NCBI RefSeq assembly: GCF_015207705.1
Contig: NZ_JADEWI010000029.1
Coordinates: 17,111 to 81,110 of the forward strand
DNA length: 64,000 nt
Direction: 5' to 3'
From: Nostoc sp. LEGE 06077
GTDB taxonomy: Bacteria > Cyanobacteriota > Cyanobacteriia > Cyanobacteriales > Nostocaceae
The notes below the pieces were generated by a model. That model was not told where the DNA came from. It saw nothing but the letters and a program-made list of their open reading frames with translations, and ran no database searches. The position numbers and the translations under genes are program-made. This document shows positions 36,591 through 46,538 of this stretch, in pieces (positions within the stretch are counted from its first letter, which is position 1; every line of letters begins with the position of its first letter).

Positions 36591-37667
36591 TTACTCAATA
36601 CCAAGGAAGCCACGACCTTTAATCTGAATATTTGCAGTTGGGAAATAAGCAGATTGCTGAGAATTATATTGAGCGCCAGTTTTAATTCGAGCTAGAGCAT
36701 TACCTCTCATATATACTCTTGCTATGTACTTACTTGCATTTACGCAAGCATAGAAACTTCCTGTTCTAAAGGTTGTAGGAACGTTGGTTTTTGTATAGTC
36801 TGGAACTTGTTGCTCACCTGCTGATGTGTTACAAGCTGCTAGAGTGGGTGTTCCACTTGTACTTTGGTCAATATAATCTACTAATGTAGTGAACTTATTT
36901 GTGTTTAAATCGTAACTTACAGAATGTTTTCTCCAGTTACCTAACTTTTTCTTTAAATCTCCTTCTAAAGAGAGATCAAATGGCATAAAACCAGTGCTGG
37001 GTAACAACCGATATTTCACTGTTTTGGTAGTACTATTTATAGTTTCTGAACGACTGAAAGAACCAGTAATATCCCGAATACCATCTCTAATTTCCCACCT
37101 CTCAATACGGGTGGTAGTAGAATTCCAGGTGGCACTATTATCTTTAACTATGTAATAAGCTACCAAAGAATACAGCATATAATCTTGGTCGTTACAACCA
37201 CCCCCACCAGTACTTGGCAGGTTGTATAAGCAACCTGCTCTACCAGTACTAGTGCTGGAAATTTGGACAGTTTGGTCTTTATTTAAAAAGTAGCGCTTCC
37301 AAAAAACTAGTACAGGAACTTTATTGGGGTTTGTGTCTGTACCATTTGGTAACTGTCCCAAAATTCCAGTGATTGAGTTTGAAGTTTGCCCATATATGCC
37401 ATCAGCATCATAGATATATACTGCTTGTTCCATATCTTGGGCAATATATGCTAACGCTGCCTGTATTTCTTGTTCTGAGGTAGATTTTGCCTGTTCTTGG
37501 CGGTCTGTATTCATCACATCAATCATGAAACCCATCAAAGGTGTGATGACAAGAAATGCCAGAATCAAGGCTACCAATAACTCGACTAGTGTAAAACCTT
37601 TTGGCGACTGCAAATATTGAGATTTTTGCAGCTGAATTTTGAGAAGAAATCTGAGGAAATTTTTCAT
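36591..37667 (-). CDS. hpsC: Hormogonium polysaccharide pseudopilin HpsC
   Basis: 358 residues. Prepilin site SPKG|FTLVEL (Gly24/Phe25, Glu at +5), hydrophobic helix LVALILAFLVITPLMGFMI, then a large C-terminal domain beginning QEIQAALAYIAQDMEQAVYI, resembling minor pilins of the PilW/GspJ kind. Hps pseudopilins are thought to form part of a type IV pilus-associated machine for polysaccharide secretion in motile filaments. 45 bp after hpsB, translated from its own ATG. Confidence 0.88.
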   Translation of the reverse strand: MKNFLRFLLKIQLQKSQYLQSPKGFTLVELLVALILAFLVITPLMGFMIDVMNTDRQEQAKSTSEQEIQAALAYIAQDMEQAVYIYDADGIYGQTSNSITGILGQLPNGTDTNPNKVPVLVFWKRYFLNKDQTVQISSTSTGRAGCLYNLPSTGGGGCNDQDYMLYSLVAYYIVKDNSATWNSTTTRIERWEIRDGIRDITGSFSRSETINSTTKTVKYRLLPSTGFMPFDLSLEGDLKKKLGNWRKHSVSYDLNTNKFTTLVDYIDQSTSGTPTLAACNTSAGEQQVPDYTKTNVPTTFRTGSFYACVNASKYIARVYMRGNALARIKTGAQYNSQQSAYFPTANIQIKGRGFLGIE

Positions 37668-37712
37668 TTTGCAGTTTTCTCCTAAATTATTAAGCTGTTA
37701 TTCATAGCTAAT

Positions 37713-38477
37713 TTACTGACAACCTCCAAAACGAGAGCAGTAATCTTGAAATTTCGTTTGTTTAGATGAAACTTCTGTGACAATTTCAATTAATGGTGTT
37801 TGACGATCGCCTAAACCAGCCGTAAAAGTTCTGGCTTTGGAATTATTGGCTTTCATGGTTTTTAAGCTGCTACTACCATTAAATGCATCTGCCCTATAAA
37901 CCCGCACGCCTAAAAGGTATCCTTTGGTAGCATCATCAGTGGCAGCACTAAGAGTAGTAGCCGTTGTACTCCGAAAAGCTTGGATGATGAAGTCTTGAAC
38001 ACTAGTCCTTGTACAACCACCTCCATCCCGATCTATGCAGTACAAACTAGTAGTGACTGTGGTTGGGTTAGAACTATTCTGACAGTAGCCGTTCGTAGGA
38101 CTGGAGCATGTAGGCAAAGTTGAACTAGGCGCTGCTACTCCAGAGAAAGTACCTCGTTGTGAGCTAAAAGTTTTGTTAGTCGCATTCACCTCATTCAATT
38201 GAACTACTTGGTTAGGAATATTAATTGATCCAGCCTTAACCCCATCCATGTAAGCTCTAGCTGCTTGGCTGGCTAATTCAACACGTCTTGCTTGAATACG
38301 AGTGGCAAATGATAAAACTAGCGCAGGTGCGATCGCAGTCATTAAAATAGCAACGATCAGCAATGCTATTAAAGACTCGATGATTGTGAAACCACTTTCA
38401 CTAGATTGAGCAGATTTTAGTTTGATTGCTATGTTTGCCACTGTTATTTGTTGACTGAATTGCTTATGTCTAATCAT
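37713..38477 (-). CDS. hpsB: Hormogonium polysaccharide pseudopilin HpsB
   Basis: 254 residues. Prepilin site SESG|FTIIES (Gly29/Phe30, Glu at +5), hydrophobic helix LIALLIVAILMTAIAPALVL, then a PilV/GspI-like domain (TRIQARRVELASQAARAYMD) that includes Cys-rich segments (for example CSSPTNGYCQ and CIDRDGGGC), suggesting disulfide bonds in the exported part. 29 bp downstream of hpsA; clearly one transcription unit. Confidence 0.88.
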   Translation of the reverse strand: MIRHKQFSQQITVANIAIKLKSAQSSESGFTIIESLIALLIVAILMTAIAPALVLSFATRIQARRVELASQAARAYMDGVKAGSINIPNQVVQLNEVNATNKTFSSQRGTFSGVAAPSSTLPTCSSPTNGYCQNSSNPTTVTTSLYCIDRDGGGCTRTSVQDFIIQAFRSTTATTLSAATDDATKGYLLGVRVYRADAFNGSSSLKTMKANNSKARTFTAGLGDRQTPLIEIVTEVSSKQTKFQDYCSRFGGCQ

Positions 38478-38506
38478 GATGAATTACCAACCTTCAAGCA
38501 GCATTT

Positions 38507-41500
38507 TTAAGGATAAGGAGTACTTGGACAAGAAGGACGATAACTAGCTGGAACTGCATAACTTGAGCCTTGAGCAGCACACAACAAAGTTTTCACCCAG
38601 TCATCATCCCTACCAACTTCACGGAAATATTCTGCTGGTGGCCCTGCTTGTGGCACAGTAAATCTCTGAGCAAACAAGTCTGGTAATTGAGATAACAAGG
38701 CTACATCAAAACCCCAATCTCTAGTTGGTGGTGTGTAGTAAGCCGTGGTTCCTTGTGGAGTTCCTTTGTTAGTCCAATATGTCGTGTAGGGGAAATCAAA
38801 GAAACTGCGGTTATTAGTCGCACTACCGGTCGCTGCTGCGTCAGCTGCCGTGATACCGGCAAAAGGTGCAGTAGCATAACTGCTGCGTTTGAATTGAATA
38901 AAGCTACCCCTAATCTTGGCTGCATACTGAGTATTACCATCACCACCCCAAAACTCTAGAAAGCGAACAAAGTTCTGTAAACCAGCAGATTCTTCTTCTG
39001 GGCGGCTAGGGCTATTACCTGAGACAAAACTAGAATTGAAAATATTGTCACTGGTTACTTTTTGTACCCATTCTTGTTGAATACCAGGTGTTTTGACTCC
39101 TTGGTTGAGATTATTACTGGGGGTTCCTTGAGGGCTGTAAAGTTGTAGCACTGGTACAAGAGGAGGTTGTTGAGTACCAAATGGTCGTGACCTCAAGAAT
39201 AGTGGTTGATCAACTGCGTAATATTCATTGCTTGTAGGATCAATTGGACTAGCAGTTCTATTGGTAGTTTTAAACCATAATGCTGATTTATTAGTAACCG
39301 AGCGGGGTCTAATAGTGTTGAAAGTACTGTAGGGGTACTTTTGTACTTTGCCAGTACTATCAATGCCTATTGGTACTGGGAGTTTTGTACTTGCGACCGT
39401 GGCATCAGTAATTACAGCACCAGTATCATCCAGTAGTTGATTACTGCTGTTTCTGACAAAAGCGACTCTACGAGCGTAGCTTTGGTATTGTGAAATAGCA
39501 GGTTGGGCAGTTGTACCAGCCTGATGTGTGTTTGTAATGTCGAGAGCAACATTGAAAGTTAAATCTGCTACTTTTAATGCTCCAGTAGTACCAGGTTTAA
39601 TATACCAGTCTCCATCTCCGCAGGTTGTTGCGGGTACTTTGACACAAACTTCCATGAGATACTCGTTAAAGTCAGTTCGGCGCTGAATTGGTGTGGCACC
39701 ATTGGCAAGGTAAGAAGTTTTGAAAGTATTACTTGGATATCCAGTAGTAGAATCTGCCCAGTTAGCACTAGTCACAAAATTGTTAACTAACTGTGTATCT
39801 GGGATACTGCTGGCATTATCTCTGATGTCGTAATCACCATGATTACGGAAACCGTCGAGAAAATCGCCCGATAACAGAGTAAGAGAATCAGCCAAAATAG
39901 TTGATGGTCGCCACACATCACCATCACCAGCACTATTAGGACATCCACCTCTTCCTGGGCGGCAAGCAAAATGGGTATTGAATGTGGCTCGGTTGTAGAA
40001 TTGGCTAGAGTTGGTTTCACTATAGTCAGAAAACTCTTCAACCGCAGTCCCATCAGACTTTTGATGCAGATTGAAATTACCTTTAATGTAAACTGGTGTG
40101 TTACTGACTAAAATTAAGCCCTTTTCTGAAGGATCGTAAGTTGTACTATTACTTCCACCTCGTGCTAAATTGCTGCCATTAAAGAGTCGAATCCCGTTAG
40201 GACGACGGGTGGGATCAAGTTTGAAGTCGGTTTGACTAAATAACAGTGCTTTATCTGTTGAAGCAGTTGGTTCAATGGTTTTGTAACTTAAATCCGGCAG
40301 AGCATCATCACGAGTAGCGTAAATAATGCCACTCTTAGGTAATAAATACTCAGTTGTAGCAATGGTTGTATTTGCCAGCCGACCTAAGTTAATTTCGGTA
40401 ACACGAACCTCTAATGGCTGACGTTGTTCTAAGTCCAAGTTGTATTCGCCTTGGGTACCCGTTTGATAGTCAGTGCGATTTTGTAAAGCCTTCACTTCTC
40501 TAGCATCTAAAAAGGCTGCTTCTCTAATTGCGCCATGAGGAAGAGCTGGAGATGTAGCTGGTGTTGCACCATTCAAAATGGAAAGCGCACACAAAGCAGT
40601 ATCAACAGCAGAATATTCTTCCATTGTGAAATTAGTAAAAGCACTACCATTGCTTGTGTATTTTTCCATTGCCTTTCGCAAAGGTTCGTTGGCAATACGT
40701 CCATTGGGAAAGACTAATCTTGCTTGTCGTTTGAGTATTGTCAAATTGGCACTACTAATGGTGCGGGTAGGGAAAGCATAAACAATACCGTTGTTAGACT
40801 TACCAGCAGTTGTAGCTTGATCCGCAGGTGAAGGATATTTCCAAGTTGCAGTTAAAGTGGATAGGTTTTGAGCAGTAATATTATTGGTTGGATCAAAGTA
40901 GCTACTCACACAAGCTATCGGAGTTTGGGCAGTACCAGCACTGCTTTTGAAGTGATAAACTGCCGTAGCCCGCATGAGTAAGTCGCCTTTTCTGGTTTCT
41001 CCAGGCGCTCCTGTCATCGGCATGGTATCAGGCCAAACTAATATGTTAGTCTGTGCTGTACCTGCATCTTTAAACCCCGCAGGCGTAGGCATTTTGCCTC
41101 CACCACTACCAACAAAATTTGCATCTAGCGTGGGATTTGCCAAAAATGAGCGCGTGCTACGAGGAAAAGAACCTGTACCAGAAGTAGCACCACCATCATC
41201 ATCGACATAGATACCTGCGCCTGTAATAACTCGCAAACCGCCGACATTAGATAAAGGATTGGCTGAGTTATCTTCAACAGCTTTTTGTTCCCAAAAGTCA
41301 TTGCGGTCGGTTACACCTAAGTTCAGCTGTGGTTGTACTTGCGAAGCACGAGTACGGGCTATGGTGTTGGGGTTATCCCATTTAGTTGTACCGCTATCTA
41401 CAGGCTGACGAGCTTTTTGACCTGTAACATATTGATTATCACTATTTTTCCAGTATGCCGGCAGGTTATTGCCAATAGCAACGCGATCGCCTGAATAGTT

Positions 41501-43222
41501 TTCTTTACCATCGTCTTTTTGTTGTTCTGGTTCTGTGGCTGGTAATTTATCAAGACTGAGAGTTAAGCCTGTATTAGTAGTGGTAATCTCTCTCCACGCA
41601 GCAGGTACTTCAATTTCTCCAGTACCAGGGAAAACGTTACTGGCTGTATAAGTACCAAGTGCTTGTGTATCACTCGGTATGGCACTGCTAACTTCCGCAA
41701 AAGGAACACGGCGAGTACGGTTTCTTAAATACAACTCGATTTCATCACCCAAAATCCCGTAAGCACTGGCAACATCTAAACCAGTACTTTGATCAATCCT
41801 AGTAACAACATTACTTTTTACGTCTTGGGGATATCTAGTAACACCTTGAACAGCAGTCTTTAAACCTGTAACTGTGGTTTGTGTTGCACAAGTAGTACAA
41901 AGACCAAGAGCAGTTTCTTTCATCAAAGTGATGCGCTTGTTATAAGCAGCATCATTATGTCCTAACCTTTGACCACCATTTTCTGTTGTTGATTTATGGT
42001 TGGTACTACCAGCAATCTTGATTTTGACTGCTGGGCTAGACTGATCTCCAGTCCAAGGGTTTGTTTTATAACCACGAAATAAATGAACACTTATTGGCTC
42101 TTTATTAGTGGTTTGTGAAACGTTTCCTGTTCCTAAATTCCCCCCAATTGTAATTTTTGCGTTGTCGGGTTCATAGTAACAGGAGTTTTTACTACTGACT
42201 TGACGGAAAACAATATCTACACCACTAAATTGTCCCCCAGCCAATAAATTACCGTTCGTGTGAATAGAACCATTTAAAAGTAAATCAGAACCCGGAGAAA
42301 TTTCTAGGTCATTTTCAAACCAGACTGCTTTATTATTAACAGGAATACGCTCTCGGTCTTGTTGATACTCTAATGCAGAGAAGCCACGATTTCCCTTTTC
42401 ATATTTTGTTGTATCAAGGCTGCCCAGACTATCAATAGGTACATTAACCGTGTAAACAAAAAAGCTTTTAGCTAAATTCCCTCCTGACTTGTACCAACTA
42501 GCATCACCCACTAAGCTGGCACTTGTACCAATAGCATCTGCACACGCTCCACCTACTTGGCTTTTATCCATAGGTGGTGTTCTAGCATCTAAGGCTTTTC
42601 TGGCTCTATTAAATAAGTTGCTTGTATTACGGGGCGGACTACGAAAATAAATAGAGTAAAGGGTAAAGCTATCAAATTTTCCGTTGTTGTCTGTATCAAC
42701 AGGAAATTTCCAGGCAGTCGTTAAAGTTTCATTATTTTCCAGTGTTGAACTAGTTTGAATACCTGTTGTGCCATTAAAGTCAGCAGCTACTTTCAAACGT
42801 GTTTCATCACCAAAGTCATATCTAGTATTACTTTTAATAACATCGTATAACGCTACATCTGTGGGAGTTGAGCGTGGTAGTGAAGGGTCATTTAATAATT
42901 GTTCTAATTTTGATGTTGCGCGATCAACTGCTGGCATAGAAGCAGTAAGAACAGCCTCATTGACCCGCACATTAGTGGCATTTTTAGAGCGTTCAAAAGA
43001 ACGAAATAAAATTGCGGTAGTCAATAAAACAACCACTAGTGCGACCATCGCAACTGTTGGCAATACAAAACCAGCATTTATAGAGTCTCGTCGTCTTCTT
43101 CTGCTGAGAAATAAAGTTCGCAACAGCCAATTAATTTGCTTTTTAACGGCAATTAAAGAGGATGGATAAAGTTTTTTAGAGATGATTTTGGTTATCTTGA
43201 CTAGCTGGCGTTTTAAGGACAT
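38507..43222 (-). CDS. hpsA: Hormogonium polysaccharide biosynthesis protein HpsA
   Basis: 1571 residues. A basic cytosolic leader (SRRRRRDS) ends at a prepilin-like site NAG|FVLPTV (Gly51/Phe52), followed by one hydrophobic helix VAMVALVVVLLTTAILF, resembling PilX-type minor pilins. The remaining ~1480 residues are an exported, Asn/Thr/Ser-rich domain with no recognised catalytic motif and several Cys residues (CTTCA, CRPGRGGCPN). Position +5, usually Glu in pilins, is Thr here. HpsA heads the hps operon and is needed for polysaccharide and motility in Nostoc punctiforme. Name based on size, N-terminus and neighbours. Confidence 0.88.
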   Translation of the reverse strand: MSLKRQLVKITKIISKKLYPSSLIAVKKQINWLLRTLFLSRRRRRDSINAGFVLPTVAMVALVVVLLTTAILFRSFERSKNATNVRVNEAVLTASMPAVDRATSKLEQLLNDPSLPRSTPTDVALYDVIKSNTRYDFGDETRLKVAADFNGTTGIQTSSTLENNETLTTAWKFPVDTDNNGKFDSFTLYSIYFRSPPRNTSNLFNRARKALDARTPPMDKSQVGGACADAIGTSASLVGDASWYKSGGNLAKSFFVYTVNVPIDSLGSLDTTKYEKGNRGFSALEYQQDRERIPVNNKAVWFENDLEISPGSDLLLNGSIHTNGNLLAGGQFSGVDIVFRQVSSKNSCYYEPDNAKITIGGNLGTGNVSQTTNKEPISVHLFRGYKTNPWTGDQSSPAVKIKIAGSTNHKSTTENGGQRLGHNDAAYNKRITLMKETALGLCTTCATQTTVTGLKTAVQGVTRYPQDVKSNVVTRIDQSTGLDVASAYGILGDEIELYLRNRTRRVPFAEVSSAIPSDTQALGTYTASNVFPGTGEIEVPAAWREITTTNTGLTLSLDKLPATEPEQQKDDGKENYSGDRVAIGNNLPAYWKNSDNQYVTGQKARQPVDSGTTKWDNPNTIARTRASQVQPQLNLGVTDRNDFWEQKAVEDNSANPLSNVGGLRVITGAGIYVDDDGGATSGTGSFPRSTRSFLANPTLDANFVGSGGGKMPTPAGFKDAGTAQTNILVWPDTMPMTGAPGETRKGDLLMRATAVYHFKSSAGTAQTPIACVSSYFDPTNNITAQNLSTLTATWKYPSPADQATTAGKSNNGIVYAFPTRTISSANLTILKRQARLVFPNGRIANEPLRKAMEKYTSNGSAFTNFTMEEYSAVDTALCALSILNGATPATSPALPHGAIREAAFLDAREVKALQNRTDYQTGTQGEYNLDLEQRQPLEVRVTEINLGRLANTTIATTEYLLPKSGIIYATRDDALPDLSYKTIEPTASTDKALLFSQTDFKLDPTRRPNGIRLFNGSNLARGGSNSTTYDPSEKGLILVSNTPVYIKGNFNLHQKSDGTAVEEFSDYSETNSSQFYNRATFNTHFACRPGRGGCPNSAGDGDVWRPSTILADSLTLLSGDFLDGFRNHGDYDIRDNASSIPDTQLVNNFVTSANWADSTTGYPSNTFKTSYLANGATPIQRRTDFNEYLMEVCVKVPATTCGDGDWYIKPGTTGALKVADLTFNVALDITNTHQAGTTAQPAISQYQSYARRVAFVRNSSNQLLDDTGAVITDATVASTKLPVPIGIDSTGKVQKYPYSTFNTIRPRSVTNKSALWFKTTNRTASPIDPTSNEYYAVDQPLFLRSRPFGTQQPPLVPVLQLYSPQGTPSNNLNQGVKTPGIQQEWVQKVTSDNIFNSSFVSGNSPSRPEEESAGLQNFVRFLEFWGGDGNTQYAAKIRGSFIQFKRSSYATAPFAGITAADAAATGSATNNRSFFDFPYTTYWTNKGTPQGTTAYYTPPTRDWGFDVALLSQLPDLFAQRFTVPQAGPPAEYFREVGRDDDWVKTLLCAAQGSSYAVPASYRPSCPSTPYP

Positions 43223-43611
43223 AACTGCTTTCCTGTCAAGTGGTTTAATGCTAATTTATTTTTGGCAATTGTGAAATTTACCTGTTGAGTAATTCTCCAG
43301 GCTTAATTTTTGTATAGATAATAGTTGTTGCTTGACTTGTTAAACTAATACCTCAACACAGTAAAACACTAGACAATGATGTTTAAGTTATATCATTGCT
43401 CAACTTTTTAGATTTTCTGGAAAATACGGATTTTTTCAATTAAATGAATTTGTTGCTGATATGGGATAAAACACGGATGCTTCATATTAACTTTAAAAAC
43501 ATAGTTGACATTTGAATGCAACTTTATGAAGATGTGTTTGACAATATAAGCTTAAATTACCCAACTTTAAAAGAAAACATATCAATTGAATAGAAAAAAT
43601 ATGAATTAATT
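43223..43611. other. Upstream region of hpsA
   Basis: AT-rich non-coding DNA that should carry the hpsA promoter and leader. I found no J-box-like GGGAATACT motif by eye. Between the terminator at 43612-43637 and rpmB (43816) nothing further was recognised; short open frames there are not supported. Confidence 0.35.
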
Positions 43612-43637
43612 AAAAACCTCCCCGAAATAGGGAGGTT
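43612..43637 (-). terminator. Rho-independent terminator downstream of rpmB
   Basis: On the minus strand AACCTCCC (43637-43630) pairs with GGGAGGTT (43622-43615) across 7 bases, then a T run and TAATTAATT. It lies about 180 bp after the rpmB stop and should insulate rpmB from the hps operon. Confidence 0.8.
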
Positions 43638-43815
43638 GATAGCATCAATATTCTGAATACATTAGCTGTTGATACCTTGCTTGAAGGTGAGTTCAACGAA
43701 TCTCAGTGTCTCATCCTTAATATTTCAAAAGATCAGCATGAATAACTCAAAACTAGGTATATGTGTACAAGAAGTACATACATACTATTTCGTTGACTTC
43801 ACTTTGCTTGAGGGT

Positions 43816-44052
43816 TTAGTAATGGTTCAGGTTAATACCTGCTTCTTTAGCCATTGCTTCTAAACCTTTGATTTCTAAGGTTTTGATGGCTTTAGTAGAT
43901 AGCTTAAGTTTTACCCAGCGATTTCCACCTTGCCACCAAACGCGCTTATTTTGGAGGTTTGCCTGTTGAAGACGCTTTGTACGGCGATGAGAGTGAGAAA
44001 TTGCAAAGGCGTTATTTGCTTTCTTGCCAGTTAGTTCACAGCGACGAGACAT
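43816..44052 (-). CDS. rpmB: 50S ribosomal protein L28
   Basis: 78 residues, the normal length for cyanobacterial L28. It opens [20 protein letters not shown] and contains the basic stretch [19 protein letters not shown], both diagnostic. It sits downstream of htpG on the same strand, with a MITE-like element in the gap between them. Confidence 0.97.
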   Translation of the reverse strand: MSRRCELTGKKANNAFAISHSHRRTKRLQQANLQNKRVWWQGGNRWVKLKLSTKAIKTLEIKGLEAMAKEAGINLNHY

Positions 44053-44118
44053 AGGATTTGATTTGAATACAACCTTTCTATTTTAGGGCTTCAGAAACAG
44101 AACAGGGAGAGGTAGAAG

Positions 44119-44235
44119 CAGGACTTACGTCATAAGATTATTTGTTTAGGGGTGTAAGGGTAGATGGGTGTGCAGTTGTCAATCAGCCAAATCCTTAAAC
44201 CCTTCTCAACAAAAGACTTCTTTGCGTAAATTCTG
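44119..44235 (+). mobile_element. MITE-like element, copy D (between htpG and rpmB)
   Basis: It has CAGGACTTACG at the left end (44119-44129) and CGTAAATTCTG at the right (44225-44235), an imperfect terminal inverted repeat. The middle is GGGGTGTAAGGGTAGATGGG and CCTTAAACCC. This copy shows the two ends of the family most clearly. Confidence 0.65.
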
Positions 44236-44240
44236 TTCTA

Positions 44241-44260
44241 CTCAGTACTACTCAGTACTA
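44241..44260. repeat. 10-bp tandem duplication containing the htpG stop codon
   Basis: CTCAGTACTA occurs twice in a row; the TAG stop of htpG (complement of 44258-44260) is formed by the second unit. Confidence 0.7.
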
Positions 44261-46228
44261 CTTATTAGCTTGTTCCGTCAGCTTGGTGAGTACGTCATTT
44301 GAGCGCTCGACGAAAGATTTCATTCCTTCCGCGTCAAAGCCTTTCTGAGACATCAGTGCTAAATCATAAACATGTTGACAAATCAAATTGACTAGCTGAC
44401 CTGTGGGTGACTCTGCCCCATCTTGGATGATACTACCTTGGCTAAGATTTGTCAGATTTTGAATTAGAGGATGGGCAGTATTTACTAGTAAAATATGGTC
44501 TTCAGGAAATTCTGCATTTTGCTGCTGCATCATGGCATTCATTTCTCGCAAACGGCGGAGAATTTCTGGTAACAGCACCATTGCCGGAGGTGTCCCTTGA
44601 GGATCATCGGATTTTAAGGCTTCGGTGCGAATGTTAACTTTGGGTTTTTTCAGCGCTTTTTCAAATAGCTCTTTGATAACTTCACTCTTGGTTTTGTTGG
44701 TTTTGGGGTCAACTATTTCACCAGATTTGTCTTGATCTAGCAGGGTATTATCTAGGTCGGAGTCTACGCGGGTAAATTTGACATCATTATATTCCCGCTC
44801 TAAGAAGTTGATGAAGTGGGTGTCAATGAAGGAGTCCATAAACAGAACTTCCAAGCCTTGGTTTTTGTGTAGTTCTATGTAAGCGGCTTGGGTGGCTTCA
44901 TCTGTGCTGTAGAAAACCCGATTTTCGTGGCGTTCTTTATTACGTTCTAAGTATTCTTTGATGGTTGTGTAGGGAGCGCTGCTAGAAGTTGCTGGGGTGA
45001 CATCTTGCCAAGCATCACCTTCTGAGGATTGTACTTCAACTGCGGGAGTTTCAGCAGCTTTTTGGGCAAAGTTGGCGGTACTGCGGAAGACAATAATTTC
45101 TTCGACTTGTTTTTTGAATTTTTCGTCGTTGAGAGCGCCAAATTTGACGAAAGTGCCGAGATCTTTCCAAGCATTAATGTACTGCTCACGGTCATCGCGG
45201 TAAAGTTCTTTGAGGCGATCGCCTACTTTCTTCGCTATATAATCACCGATTTTACGGACAGTGCGATCGCCTTGTAAAGCACTGCGCGACACGTTCAAAG
45301 GAATATCGCTACTATCAATTACACCCCGCATCGGCATCAGGAATTGCGGCATAATTTCTTCGCAGTTGTCACTCACGAACACTTGATTGCAGAATAATTT
45401 GATTTGCCCTTTAGTTACATCCACATCTGGGCGCATTTTGGGAAAATACAGAATTCCGTTGATAATAAAGGGATAATCTGTATTCAGATGCACCCACAGT
45501 AGCGGTTCTTCTTGGAAAGGATAAAGATAGCGATAAAACTCTAAATAATCTTCTTTTGTTAAACTACTAGGAGACTCTCGCCAAGGCGCTTTTTGTCTAT
45601 TTAATACTTCACCATCTAGCTTGATGGGTACTGGCATAAAGTCGCAGTAAGTCTTGACAAGATTCTTGATTCGTGATGACTCTAAATACTCCTCCTCATC
45701 TGTCATCAAGGTGAGGGTGATAGTTGTACCGCGAGTAGTGCGGAGAGACTCATCTAGGACAAATTCTGGCGATCCATCGCAAGTCCAGTGAACTGCTTGT
45801 GACCCTTCTTTGTAAGATAGGGTATCGATTTCTACCTTTTGCGCCACCATAAAAGAAGAGTAGAAACCCAAACCAAAATGACCGATAATCGGTTGGTCTG
45901 CTTTTCCCTGATACTTGTGGATAAATTCTTCTGCGCTGGAAAAAGCAACTTGGTTAATATATTTTTTGACTTCCTCTGCGGTCATCCCTATACCGTTATC
46001 GGTAATAGAAAGAGTCTTTTTATCTTTATCAATGGCAAGTTGAATTTCTGGTTCACCTACATCACCACTGTACTCTCCGGCGCGGGATACCATTTTTAGC
46101 TTTTGAATAGCGTCTACAGCATTGGAGACTAATTCCCGCAGGAAGATTTGATGATCTGAGTACAGAGACTTTTTGATAATTGGGAAAATATTCTCAGTAT
46201 GAATACTGATAGTGCCTTGCTCTAGCAT
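44258..46228 (-). CDS. htpG: Molecular chaperone HtpG (Hsp90)
   Basis: 656 residues, full length. The GHKL ATPase domain shows the Hsp90 signature FLRELVSNAVDAIQKLK, the ATP-lid motifs ITDNGIGMT and GHFGLGFYSSFMVA, then the middle domain with the conserved IDSSDIPLNVSRSALQGD and a C-terminal dimerisation domain. It assists folding and recovery from heat, light and oxidative stress, and in cyanobacteria has been linked to tetrapyrrole and phycobilisome proteins. The N-terminal ATG fits the family start (MLEQGTISIHTENIF). No CIRCE element was seen upstream. Confidence 0.97.
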   Translation of the reverse strand: MLEQGTISIHTENIFPIIKKSLYSDHQIFLRELVSNAVDAIQKLKMVSRAGEYSGDVGEPEIQLAIDKDKKTLSITDNGIGMTAEEVKKYINQVAFSSAEEFIHKYQGKADQPIIGHFGLGFYSSFMVAQKVEIDTLSYKEGSQAVHWTCDGSPEFVLDESLRTTRGTTITLTLMTDEEEYLESSRIKNLVKTYCDFMPVPIKLDGEVLNRQKAPWRESPSSLTKEDYLEFYRYLYPFQEEPLLWVHLNTDYPFIINGILYFPKMRPDVDVTKGQIKLFCNQVFVSDNCEEIMPQFLMPMRGVIDSSDIPLNVSRSALQGDRTVRKIGDYIAKKVGDRLKELYRDDREQYINAWKDLGTFVKFGALNDEKFKKQVEEIIVFRSTANFAQKAAETPAVEVQSSEGDAWQDVTPATSSSAPYTTIKEYLERNKERHENRVFYSTDEATQAAYIELHKNQGLEVLFMDSFIDTHFINFLEREYNDVKFTRVDSDLDNTLLDQDKSGEIVDPKTNKTKSEVIKELFEKALKKPKVNIRTEALKSDDPQGTPPAMVLLPEILRRLREMNAMMQQQNAEFPEDHILLVNTAHPLIQNLTNLSQGSIIQDGAESPTGQLVNLICQHVYDLALMSQKGFDAEGMKSFVERSNDVLTKLTEQANK

Positions 46229-46538
46229 AACTTATGGTTAGATAAAAGATTCTCATTGAGGATCTTAAAGGTAGAGTGAGGGTTATTGCTCTGTTTTACA
46301 GCCTGATTTTCCCCCAATAGCTGTTCGGATTTCCCTACTAAAGTAATTTCGACTTAATTTTCTCAAGATAAATATCTAAATTTATGAGAAGTCTAGCCTT
46401 TGATAAGTAAAATTTTTATCGTTATTTTTCAATATATAAAAGTCCAACTTCACGAGGTTGAAAAACTAATCAATATTTTTACTGAAGATATAGCAAGTAA
46501 TTTTTGAGACTATATTATTGAACTATATTTATAGGATT

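Noticed and set aside
43669..43863. 64-codon plus-strand frame overlapping the rpmB end
   Set aside because: Antisense to conserved L28 sequence and without a ribosome binding site.
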